This document shows positions 35,442 through 43,119 of a stretch of DNA of 64,000 nucleotides, one piece after another. The DNA is from Metapseudomonas otitidis (GTDB lineage Bacteria; Pseudomonadota; Gammaproteobacteria; Pseudomonadales; Pseudomonadaceae): assembly GCF_900111835.1 (NCBI RefSeq), contig NZ_FOJP01000019.1:78873-142872 (forward strand), in the 5' to 3' direction. Below the pieces are notes generated by a model that saw only the letters and a program-made list of their open reading frames with translations, searched no databases and was not told the DNA's origin. A program made the translations under genes and the position numbers. Position 1 is the first letter of the stretch; every line of letters begins with the position of its first letter.

Positions 35442-36069
35442 CCTGATCAGCCTCCTGGCTACCGCTGACCCGGGCGTCGACACCGGCGCCCTGGCGCGGC
35501 GCATCGGCCTGGCCCTGCTGGGCGGGGCCCTTGGTGCACTGCTGCTGATGGCCAGCCTGTACGGCGTACGCCCGGACCTGGCGCAGGTGGCCGGCACCCT
35601 GCTGTTCTGGGCCAAGCTGGCGCTGCCGGGCAGCTTGGCGCTGCTGGCGTTGTGGCTGTGCAGCCGCCTGGCGCGGCCGGGGGTGAAGGGCGGAGTGGCC
35701 TGGGGCCTGCTGGCCCTGCCGGTGGTGCTGGTGTGGATCGGTGGTGCCGTGGCGCTGGCCGGCGTGCCCGCCGAGGCCCGGCCCGAGCTGGTGCTGGGCC
35801 GCACCTGGCGCACCTGCGCGTTGAACATCGGCCTGCTGGCGGTGCCCACCCTGGCGGCCATCACCTGGGCCCTGCGGGGCCTGGCCCCGGTGCGCCTGGG
35901 CCAGGCCGGCGCGGCCGCCGGCCTGCTGGCGGGCGCTACGTCGGCGCTGGCCTACAGCCTGCACTGCCCGGAGATGGGCGTGCCGTTCTGGGGTGTCTGG
36001 TACCTGCTGGGCATGCTGCTGCCCACCGTGCTGGGGGCCGTGCTCGGCCCCCGTCTGTTGCGCTGGTAG
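35428..36069 (+). CDS. nrsF: DUF1109 anti-sigma factor NrsF
   Basis: The 213-residue inner-membrane protein has six helices (about 26-46, 55-80, 90-110, 130-149, 158-176 and 187-206) and a short cytoplasmic N-terminus that would hold SigF. Two conserved Cys, 130 in RTCALN and 180 in LHCPEM, correspond to the pair that I recall as metal-sensing in Caulobacter NrsF; a third Cys, 78, is not part of that pair. Metal binding would release SigF. The ATG overlaps the sigF end by 14 bases, so the two are coupled. It is convergent with the YcaO gene. Confidence 0.92.
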   Translation: MKTDDLISLLATADPGVDTGALARRIGLALLGGALGALLLMASLYGVRPDLAQVAGTLLFWAKLALPGSLALLALWLCSRLARPGVKGGVAWGLLALPVVLVWIGGAVALAGVPAEARPELVLGRTWRTCALNIGLLAVPTLAAITWALRGLAPVRLGQAGAAAGLLAGATSALAYSLHCPEMGVPFWGVWYLLGMLLPTVLGAVLGPRLLRW

Positions 36070-36093
36070 GGCGCCTTCGGGGAAGAGGCGCCC
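36069..36093. terminator. Hairpin between convergent nrsF and the OsmC-YcaO gene
   Basis: GGGCGCCT and AGGCGCCC form an 8-base stem with a 9-base loop just after the nrsF stop. The adjacent GGGGC-tca-GCCCC (36098-36110) reaches into the 3' end of the YcaO gene. It can serve both convergent transcripts, though neither side has a strong T-run. Confidence 0.55.
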
Positions 36094-36102
36094 GCCAGGG
36101 GC

Positions 36103-38304
36103 TCAGCCCCGCGCAGCGGCTGCGCGGGCCCGCGCGGCGTGCAGCTTCTTGTAGCTGTCGATCAGGCGCTGGTGGCGGTCCAGCCCTTCCAGTTTCAGGC
36201 TGGTGGGGGTCAGGCCGTGGAAGCGCACGCTGCCGTCCAGGGAGCCCAGCACCGCGTCCATGCGCTCGTTGCCGAACATGCGGCGGAAGTTGGTCTCGTA
36301 GTCGGCCATGTCCAGGTCGTCGTCCAGGGTCACTTCCAGCGCCGCGTTCAGGGCCTGGTAGAACAGGCCGCGGTCGACGGTGTTGTCGTTGTACTGGAGG
36401 AAGGCTTCCACCAGCTCCTTGGCCTCGTCGAAGCGCTTCAGGGCGAGGTGGATCAGCAGCTTCAGCTCCAGCACGGTCAGCTGCCCCCACACGGTGTTGT
36501 CGTCGAACTCGATGCCGATCAGCGTGGTGATGTCGGTGTAGTCGTCGACCTCGGTGTTCTCCAGGTTGCGCAGCAACGATTTCAGCTCGCGGTCGCTCAG
36601 GCGGTGCAGGTTGAGGATGTCGGCGCGGAACAGCAGGGCCTTGTTGGTGTTGTCCCAGATCAGGTCCTCCACCGGGTAGATCTCCGAGTAGCCGGGCACG
36701 AGGATGCGGCAGGCGTTGGCGCCGAGGTCGTCGTAGACCGCCATGTACACCTCCTTACCCATGTCTTCGAGGATGCCGAACAGGGTGGCGGCCTCCTCGG
36801 CGTTGCCGTCCTCGCCCTGGCTGGAGAAGTCCCACTCGACGAATTCGAAGTCGGCCCTGGCGCTGAAGAAGCGCCAGGACACCACGCCGCTGGAGTCGAT
36901 GAAGTGCTCGACGAAGTTGTTCGGCTCGGTCAGCGCGTGGCTTTCGAAGGTCGGCTGCGGCAGGTCGTTGAGGCCCTCGAAGCTGCGCCCCTGGAGCAGC
37001 TCGGTGAGGCTGCGCTCCAGCGCCACTTCGAAGCTCGGGTGGGCGCCGAAGGAGGCGAATACGCCGCCGGTGCGCGGGTTCATCAGGGTTACGCACATCA
37101 CCGGGAATTCACCGCCCAGGGAGGCGTCCTTCACCAGCACGGGGAAGCCCTGCTCCTCCAGGCCCTGGATGCCGGCGAGGATGCCGGGGTACTTGGCCAG
37201 CACGGCCTGGGGCACGTCCGGCAGGGCCAGCTCGCCTTCGAGGATCTCGCGCTTGACCGCCCGCTCGAAGATCTCCGACAGGCACTGCACCTGGGCTTCG
37301 GCCAGGGTGTTGCCGGCGCTCATGCCGTTGCTGAGGTAGAGGTTCTCGATCAGGTTGGACGGGAAGTACACCGTCTCGCCGTCGGACTGGCGCACGAAGG
37401 GCAGGGAGCAGATGCCGTGCGCGGTGTTGCCGGAGTTGGTGTCGTACAGGTGCGAGCCGCGCAGCTCGCCGTCCGGGTTGTAGATCGCCAGGCAGTGCTC
37501 GTCGAGGATCTCGGCCGGCAGGGCGTCCTTCGGGCCGGGCTTGAACCAGCGCTCGTTCGGGTAGTGGACGAAGTCGGCGTTGGCGATGTCCTCGCCCCAG
37601 AACTGGTCGTTGTAGAAGAAGTTGCAGTTCAGCCGCTCGATGAACTCGCCCAGGGCCGAGGCCAGGGCGCTTTCCTTGGTCGATCCCTTGCCGTTGGTGA
37701 AGCACATCGGCGAGCTGGCGTCGCGGATGTGCAGCGACCAGACGTTGGGCACGATGTTGCGCCAGGAGGCGATCTCGATCTTCATGCCCAGCCCGGCGAG
37801 CAGGCCGGAGAGGTTGGCGATGGTCTCTTCCAGCGGCAGGTCCTTGCCGGGGATGCAGGTGCGCTGGCCGCTACTGGTGGGGATCAGCAGGGCCTGGGCA
37901 TCGGCGTCGAGGTTCTCCACCTCTTCGATGATGAACTCGGGGCCCTGCTGCACCACCTTCTTCACCGTGCAGCGGTCGATGGAGCGGAGGATGCCCAGGC
38001 GGTCCTTCTCGGAAATGTCGGCCGGCAGCTCCACCTGGATCTTGAAGATCTGCGCGTAGCGGTTCTCCGGGTCGACGATGTTGTTCTGCGACAGGCGGAT
38101 GTTGTCGGTGGGGATGTCGCGGGTCTGGCAGTACAGCTTGACGAAGTACGCCGCGCACAGGGCCGAGGAGGCCAGGAAGTAGTCGAACGGCCCCGGCGCC
38201 GAGCCGTCGCCCTTGTAGCGGATCGGCTGGTCGGCGATCACCGTGAAGTCGTCGAACTTGGCTTCGAGGCGGAGGTTGTCGAGAAAATTGACCTTGATTT
38301 CCAT
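36103..38304 (-). CDS. OsmC-YcaO domain protein
   Basis: This 733-residue protein has an OsmC-like domain in the first 140 residues (KGDGSAPGPFDYFLASSALCAAYFVKLYC, with a Cys as in thiol peroxidases) followed by a YcaO domain: GKGSTKESALASALGEFIERLNC and LSEIFERAVKREIL are the ATP-binding blocks, and SLTELLQGRSFEGL follows. The C-terminus has TPR-like helices. YcaO enzymes activate peptide backbones with ATP. This architecture is linked to ribosomal protein S12 methylthiolation or sulfur chemistry, but no RimO or precursor gene is adjacent. It is divergent from cobF with a 378-base gap. Confidence 0.88.
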   Translation of the reverse strand: MEIKVNFLDNLRLEAKFDDFTVIADQPIRYKGDGSAPGPFDYFLASSALCAAYFVKLYCQTRDIPTDNIRLSQNNIVDPENRYAQIFKIQVELPADISEKDRLGILRSIDRCTVKKVVQQGPEFIIEEVENLDADAQALLIPTSSGQRTCIPGKDLPLEETIANLSGLLAGLGMKIEIASWRNIVPNVWSLHIRDASSPMCFTNGKGSTKESALASALGEFIERLNCNFFYNDQFWGEDIANADFVHYPNERWFKPGPKDALPAEILDEHCLAIYNPDGELRGSHLYDTNSGNTAHGICSLPFVRQSDGETVYFPSNLIENLYLSNGMSAGNTLAEAQVQCLSEIFERAVKREILEGELALPDVPQAVLAKYPGILAGIQGLEEQGFPVLVKDASLGGEFPVMCVTLMNPRTGGVFASFGAHPSFEVALERSLTELLQGRSFEGLNDLPQPTFESHALTEPNNFVEHFIDSSGVVSWRFFSARADFEFVEWDFSSQGEDGNAEEAATLFGILEDMGKEVYMAVYDDLGANACRILVPGYSEIYPVEDLIWDNTNKALLFRADILNLHRLSDRELKSLLRNLENTEVDDYTDITTLIGIEFDDNTVWGQLTVLELKLLIHLALKRFDEAKELVEAFLQYNDNTVDRGLFYQALNAALEVTLDDDLDMADYETNFRRMFGNERMDAVLGSLDGSVRFHGLTPTSLKLEGLDRHQRLIDSYKKLHAARARAAAARG

Positions 38305-38682
38305 GCAGGGGCACCAGCGTAAGAAAGGGTGGAACGGTGAAGGGGGCGACTCCGGGGGCGCCCGTCGGTCATCCGCATGGCCCTGGCCAGGGCGTGCAGG
38401 CAGACACTCGGGGGACGTGACGGGAGCGAGGAGGGCGGGCGCGCCAGGGACCGGTCCGCTGACCGGTAGCCGATGCCGCAGTGGGTTCGCCGGCGGGAAG
38501 GATAGGGGAATTGGCCGCCAGTGCCCAGGCGTGGCTGCCCGGTAGACACGCGGCAGGTCGCTGCGGCGACGGCCGGCGCCTGGCGGCGAAGCAGCGGCGA
38601 TTAATTGGGGCGGTGAAAATCCTTCACTCGTCGGGGCTTTGCCATCAACATGTCGGCCCTGCGAACGCGTGAGGGTCTCTCC
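38305..38682. other. Gene-free divergent gap between OsmC-YcaO and cobF
   Basis: The 378 bases carry no credible reading frame on either strand. Short stretches on + (AAAGGGTGG..GGTG near 38324 and GCGCCAGGGACCGG near 38440) recall parts of a cobalamin riboswitch, but the B12 box and the central pairing are missing, so I do not call one. The AT-rich segment near 38600 (GATTAATTGG) could hold the cobF promoter. Confidence 0.6.
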
Positions 38683-39447
38683 ATGAAGAAGCTGTTGATC
38701 ATCGGCATCGGTGCCGGCAACCCCGAATACATCACCATCCAGGCCATCAACGCGCTCAACCAGGCTGACGTCTTCTTCATCCTGGACAAGGGCATCAGCA
38801 AGGAAAAACTCATCCACCTGCGCCGGGAAATCTGCGAGCGCTACATCAAGGACCGCGACTACCGCTTCGTCGAGGCGGGCAGCCCGGAGCGCGAACGCGG
38901 CGGCGACTACGGCGTGGCGGTCAAGGACCTGAACCTGGCCAAGCAGCAGGTGTTCGAGCGCCTGATCGGCGACCTCGGCGAGGACGAATGCGGGGCCTTC
39001 CTGGTCTGGGGCGATCCGGCCCTGTACGACAGCACCATCCGCATCCTCGAGGCCATCCTGCGGGACGGCCGGCATGCCTTCGAGTACGAGGTCATCCCCG
39101 GCATCAGCAGCGTCCAGGCGCTGGCCGCGCGCCACAAGGTGCCGCTGAACCGCATCGGCGGAACCATCGAGATCACCACCGGGCGGCGCCTGGCCGAGGG
39201 CTTCCCGGCGCATGCCGACAGCGTGGTGGTGATGCTCGACGCCGAGGACACCTACCGGCGTCTGAACGCGCCGGACCTCGACATCTACTGGGGGGCCTAC
39301 GTCGGCACGCCGGACGAGATACTGGTAGCCGGCAAGCTCAAGGACGTGGCCGAGGACATCGCCCGCGTGCGCCAGGCGGCGCGTGAGGCCAACGGCTGGA
39401 TCATGGACACCTACCTGCTGCGGCGCGGGGGCGAAGGCGACGCGTGA
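38683..39447 (+). CDS. cobF: Precorrin-6A synthase
   Basis: This 254-residue tetrapyrrole methylase uses S-adenosylmethionine to methylate C1 of precorrin-5 while the extruded acetate leaves, in aerobic corrin ring synthesis. Family motifs are LLIIGIGAGNPEYITIQAINAL at the N-terminus, FLVWGDPALYDSTIRIL near 112 and EVIPGISSVQALAARHKVPLN near 143. It is unlike other cob methylases but matches CobF in length and ends. The ATG at 38683 is preferred to 38650. It stands apart from other cob genes; the BtuB/BtuF pair 33 kb away is the only other corrinoid-related set here. Confidence 0.9.
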   Translation: MKKLLIIGIGAGNPEYITIQAINALNQADVFFILDKGISKEKLIHLRREICERYIKDRDYRFVEAGSPERERGGDYGVAVKDLNLAKQQVFERLIGDLGEDECGAFLVWGDPALYDSTIRILEAILRDGRHAFEYEVIPGISSVQALAARHKVPLNRIGGTIEITTGRRLAEGFPAHADSVVVMLDAEDTYRRLNAPDLDIYWGAYVGTPDEILVAGKLKDVAEDIARVRQAAREANGWIMDTYLLRRGGEGDA

Positions 39448-39465
39448 CGCCCCGCTCGCGCGGCC

Positions 39466-40650
39466 CTACACGTACTGCGCGGCGGCGTAGCCGGAGGCCC
39501 AGGCCCACTGGAAGTTGAAGCCGCCCAGGTGGCCGCTGACGTCCAGCACCTCGCCGACGAAGTAGAGCCCGGGGGACTTCAGCGACTCCAGGGTCTTGGA
39601 TGACACCTCGCGGGTGTCCACCCCACCGAGGGTGACCTCCGCCGTGCGGTAACCCTCGGTGCCTGCCGGCACCAGTTGCCAGTTGCCCAGGCGCTCGGCG
39701 ATGGCCTTCAGTTCGCCAGGGCTGTACTGCTTCATCGGTTTGGAAGTGAACCACTGCTCGGCCAGCAGCCCGGCCATCTTCTTGGTGAACAGCTCGGCCA
39801 GCAGCGTCTTCAACTCGCTGTTGGGCCGCTCGCGCTGCTGCTCGGCCAGCCAGGTCGGCAGGTCGAGGGCGGGCAGCAGGTCGATGCTGACGACATCGCC
39901 GGGCTGCCAGTAGGAGGAGATCTGCAGGATCGCCGGCCCGCTGAGCCCGCGGTGGGTGAAGAGGATGTTCTCGACGAAGCTCTGCCCGTTGCAGCTGACC
40001 CGGCAGTCTTCCACCGAGGTGCCGGACAGGGCCTCGCACAGGGCCTTCAACTGCGGATCGGTGACGGTGAACGGCACCAGCCCGGCGCGGGTGGGCAGCA
40101 CCGTATGGCCGAACTGGCGGGCCACCTGGTAACCGAAGCCGGTGGCGCCCAGGGTGGGGATGGACAGCCCGCCGGTGGCGATGACCAGGGATTCGCACTG
40201 GGCGGGGCCCTGGCTGGTCTCCAGGCGATAGCCCCCTTCGTGGCGGCTGATCGCGCTGACCGAGGTGTTCAGACGCAGGTCCACGCCCGCCTGCTCGCAC
40301 TCTTCCAGCAGCAGGCCGAGGATGTCGCTGGACTTGTGGTCGCAGAACAGCTGGCCGAGCTTTTTCTCGTGGTAGGGCACGCCGTGCTTGGCCACCAGGG
40401 CGATGAAGTCCCATTGGGTGAAGCGTGCCAGGGCGGACTTGCAGAAGTGCGGGTTGTGGGAGAGGAAGTTCGCCGGCTCGCAATACAGGTTGGTGAAATT
40501 GCAGCGGCCGCCCCCGGACATGAGGATCTTCTTCCCGGCCTTGTTGGCGTGGTCCAGCAGCAGTACGCGGCGTCCGCGCGCGGCGGCGCTCATGGCGCAC
40601 ATCAGCCCGGCGGCACCGGCGCCAATGATGATGACCTGGGGGGATAGCAC
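39466..40650 (-). CDS. FAD-dependent HI0933/BaiN-like flavoprotein
   Basis: This is a 394-residue flavoprotein starting at GTG 40650. The dinucleotide-binding motif VIIIGAGAAGLMCAMSAAAR at residues 6-25, KKILMSGGGRCNFTN near 41 and the C-terminal VGEVLDVSGHLGGFNFQWAWASG are the YhiN/HI0933 signature. Members bind FAD, and some reduce carbon-carbon double bonds (BaiN), but the physiological substrate here is unknown. It is convergent with cobF (18-base gap) and shares no operon with ppa, which lies 222 bases away with its own terminator. Confidence 0.88.
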   Translation of the reverse strand: MLSPQVIIIGAGAAGLMCAMSAAARGRRVLLLDHANKAGKKILMSGGGRCNFTNLYCEPANFLSHNPHFCKSALARFTQWDFIALVAKHGVPYHEKKLGQLFCDHKSSDILGLLLEECEQAGVDLRLNTSVSAISRHEGGYRLETSQGPAQCESLVIATGGLSIPTLGATGFGYQVARQFGHTVLPTRAGLVPFTVTDPQLKALCEALSGTSVEDCRVSCNGQSFVENILFTHRGLSGPAILQISSYWQPGDVVSIDLLPALDLPTWLAEQQRERPNSELKTLLAELFTKKMAGLLAEQWFTSKPMKQYSPGELKAIAERLGNWQLVPAGTEGYRTAEVTLGGVDTREVSSKTLESLKSPGLYFVGEVLDVSGHLGGFNFQWAWASGYAAAQYV

Positions 40651-40827
40651 GGTGAGGACCTCGTGAGCGTGGCGTCTGGCGGCGGAAAGCGGCGCATCTT
40701 ACCCGATCCATGCGGGGGGCCGCGTCCGGGCCGTCCGGTGGGCGTTTGGGGCGTCGGTGCTCCCTAAGGCTGCCGAGTGACCCCATCGCGCTGATGGGCC
40801 GGGCAGCGCAGTCCCGGAATGCGGGCA

Positions 40828-40855
40828 ATAAAAAAGCCGGCTTGTGGCCGGCTTT
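40828..40855 (-). terminator. Rho-independent terminator of ppa
   Basis: On the minus strand, AAAGCCGGC-cacaa-GCCGGCTTT forms a 9-base stem, and the run of T that ends it makes six T in a row. It lies 17 bases past the ppa stop. This is the clearest classical terminator in the window apart from the one at 63.66 kb. Confidence 0.92.
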
Positions 40856-40872
40856 CCTTGAGAGGTCGGGGC

Positions 40873-41400
40873 TTACTTCTGGTAAGCCGCAACCGCTTTA
40901 GTGATTTCTGCGCGGGCGGCGTCGGCGTTGCCCCAGCCTTCCACCTTCACCCACTTGCCTTTCTCGAGGTCCTTGTAGTTCTCGAAGAAGTGCTTGATCT
41001 GCTCCAGCAGCAGGGCCGGCAGGTCGGTGTATTCCTTCACGTCCACGTACAGCTGGGACAGCTTGTCGTGGGGAACGGCGAGCAGCTTGGCGTCGCCGCC
41101 GGCTTCGTCGGTCATGTGCAGGACGCCGACCGGACGGGCGCGGATGACCGAGCCCGGTGCGACCGGGTAGGGGGTCACGACCAGCACGTCCAGCGGGTCG
41201 CCGTCGTCAGCCAGGGTGTTGGGGATGTAGCCGTAGTTGGCCGGGTAGAACATCGGGGTGGCCATGAAGCGGTCGACGAACAGGCAATCGCTGTCCTTGT
41301 CGATTTCGTATTTGATCGGCGCATGGTTGGCCGGGATTTCGATCGCGACGTAGATGTCGTTCGGCAGGTCTTTGCCAGCCGGGATCTTGCTGTAGCTCAT
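40873..41400 (-). CDS. ppa: Inorganic pyrophosphatase, family I
   Basis: This 175-residue cytoplasmic enzyme splits pyrophosphate and so drives biosynthetic reactions forward. The Mg2+-binding signature [10 protein letters not shown] is at residues 66-75, with [19 protein letters not shown] and [16 protein letters not shown] before it and the DVKEYTDLP and [20 protein letters not shown] blocks after. The family usually forms hexamers. It has its own terminator and no operon partner. Its neighbours mtfA and dedA follow upstream on the same strand, as in other Pseudomonas. Confidence 0.97.
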   Translation of the reverse strand: MSYSKIPAGKDLPNDIYVAIEIPANHAPIKYEIDKDSDCLFVDRFMATPMFYPANYGYIPNTLADDGDPLDVLVVTPYPVAPGSVIRARPVGVLHMTDEAGGDAKLLAVPHDKLSQLYVDVKEYTDLPALLLEQIKHFFENYKDLEKGKWVKVEGWGNADAARAEITKAVAAYQK

Positions 41401-41477
41401 GGTCGACTCCCTGGAATGGGCCAAAAAAAGTGGGCGGATTATATGCACATTCAGGGGGCGTTGCTACGCCGCCGTGC

Positions 41478-42296
41478 TCATCCGTTGGTCGTGTCCCGGT
41501 AGGCCGGATCCTCGGCCTGGAGGCGGGCCAGTCGGGCGCCCGGGTCTTGCCGGTAGAACAGCCGCAATTGCGCGTAGACCCCGGGGTAGGCGGCCTGCAG
41601 CAGGTCGGGGGCGGTGAAGAAGTATTCGCTGGTGACGGCGAAGAACTCCGCCGGGTCTTCGGCGGCGTAGGGGTCGATGGGCAGCTCGGCGTTCTCGTCT
41701 TCGTCCAGGCGGGCGTTGAGTTCGTCGTAGACGCTCTGCATCGCCTCGGCCCAGTCCGACTGGCGCATGTCGCGGTGCAGCGGCGGCAGGCCGTTGGCGT
41801 CGCCGTTGAGCATGTCCAGCTTGTGGGCCAGTTCGTGGATCACCAGGTTGTAGCCTTCCCAGCCGCCGCTGGCCTGGATGCCCGGCCAGGCCAGGACCAC
41901 CGGCCCCTGGTGCCAGGCTTCACCGCTGCGCTCGTCGTCCCATTCGTGGACCACGCCGGCGCTGTCGCGGTGGCGCTGGGGGCTGACGAAGTCGTCGGGG
42001 TAGATCACCAGCTCGTGGAAGCCCTGGTACCAGCCCAGTTCCTCCAGGTGCAGCAGCGGCAGCTGGGCCTGGGCTGCCAGCAGCAGGCGCTCGCGGGCGT
42101 CGAGCTGCAAGTCGCCCAGCAGGCTCAGGTGCTTCTCGGCGAGGAACAGCACGCTGCGTTCCCGCAGCCGGGCGTCTTCCTCCGCGTCCAGGCCATCGAG
42201 GATCGGCAGCGCCTGGCGCACCTCGGCCCAGAGGGCGTCGTCCACCGGGTGGCGGGCCAGGATGCGGCGGCGCCGCCAGTCGCGGAAGAAGCCCAT
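41478..42296 (-). CDS. mtfA: M90 zinc peptidase, MtfA-like
   Basis: This is a 272-residue cytoplasmic protein with the M90 zinc site: HELAHKLDMLNGDANGLP gives the HExxH motif near residue 156, and the downstream Glu is in EFFAVTSEYFF. In E. coli MtfA binds the Mlc repressor and thereby changes glucose uptake; whether Mlc is the partner here is not known. It ends 77 bases before ppa and starts 10 bases from the DedA stop, so the two genes probably form a unit with DedA first. Confidence 0.92.
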   Translation of the reverse strand: MGFFRDWRRRRILARHPVDDALWAEVRQALPILDGLDAEEDARLRERSVLFLAEKHLSLLGDLQLDARERLLLAAQAQLPLLHLEELGWYQGFHELVIYPDDFVSPQRHRDSAGVVHEWDDERSGEAWHQGPVVLAWPGIQASGGWEGYNLVIHELAHKLDMLNGDANGLPPLHRDMRQSDWAEAMQSVYDELNARLDEDENAELPIDPYAAEDPAEFFAVTSEYFFTAPDLLQAAYPGVYAQLRLFYRQDPGARLARLQAEDPAYRDTTNG

Positions 42297-42306
42297 GGGG
42301 TGGCGG

Positions 42307-42966
42307 TCAGCTGTGCGGGGCGTCGCCGGCTTCGGCCGGGCGCAGGCGACGGTGCAGGAAGCCGATGATCATCGGCAGCAGCGACAGCAGGATGATGCCG
42401 ATCACCAGCAGCGAGAGGTTCTGCTTGATGAAGGGCACGTTGCCGAAGAAGTAGCCCAGGGTCACCAGGCCGCCGACCCAGAGGATGCTGCCGGCGACGC
42501 TGAAGGCCACGAAGCGGCCGTAGGGCATGCGTCCGACGCCGGCGACGAAGGGGGCGAAGGTGCGCACGATGGGCAGGAAGCGCGCCAGGGTCACGGTCTT
42601 GCCGCCGTGGCGGTCGTAGAACTCGTGGGTGCGCTCCAGGTAGTCGCGGCGGAAGATCTTCGAGTTCGGCCGGCTGAACAGGCGCTCGCCCGTGGTGCGG
42701 CCGATCAGGTAGTTGGTGCTGTCGCCGAGGATGGCGGCGCTCATCAGCAGCAGCGCCAGCAGGACCGGGTCCATGGCGCCGTTGGCGCACACCGCGCCGG
42801 CGATGAACAGCAGGGAGTCGCCCGGCAGGAAGGGCGTCACCACCAGGCCCGTCTCGCAGAAGATGACCAGGAAGAGGATGGCGTAGATCCAGGGGCCGTA
42901 GTTGGTGACCAGCAGGTTCAGGTACTGGTCCAGGTGCAGGACCAGGTCGATCGGGTTGAATTCCAT
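42307..42966 (-). CDS. DedA-family membrane protein
   Basis: This is a 219-residue inner-membrane protein with four to six helices. The family pattern is clear: FCETGLVVTPFLPGDSLLFIAG at about 37-58, GDSTNYLIGR near 82 and RFLPIVRTFAPFVAGVGRM near 126 with the conserved Arg pair. DedA proteins are thought to flip undecaprenyl phosphate or phospholipid carriers across the membrane and affect envelope stress and drug resistance. It lies upstream of mtfA (10-base gap). The lipid it moves is not known. Confidence 0.93.
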   Translation of the reverse strand: MEFNPIDLVLHLDQYLNLLVTNYGPWIYAILFLVIFCETGLVVTPFLPGDSLLFIAGAVCANGAMDPVLLALLLMSAAILGDSTNYLIGRTTGERLFSRPNSKIFRRDYLERTHEFYDRHGGKTVTLARFLPIVRTFAPFVAGVGRMPYGRFVAFSVAGSILWVGGLVTLGYFFGNVPFIKQNLSLLVIGIILLSLLPMIIGFLHRRLRPAEAGDAPHS

Positions 42967-43119
42967 GGGGCGCCTTGAACGGGAAAACGGAGGCGGCCGG
43001 TGGCCGGGCGAGCGGCATTATAGGGGCAAGGGCTGGGCGAGCGGCGAGCTTCCGTCGTGGGTTTTCCGGCATGAAGGCTGCAACTGTTTCCATTGTTTTC
43101 CACCAATGGAGGCCCGCCC

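Noticed and set aside
38305..38480. Possible cobalamin riboswitch in front of cobF
   Set aside because: Pieces such as AAAGGG, GGTG and GCCAGGGACC occur in the right order, but the B12 box GCCACTG and the CTGCCCCCGC core are absent and the spacing does not fit. A covariance-model search would decide.
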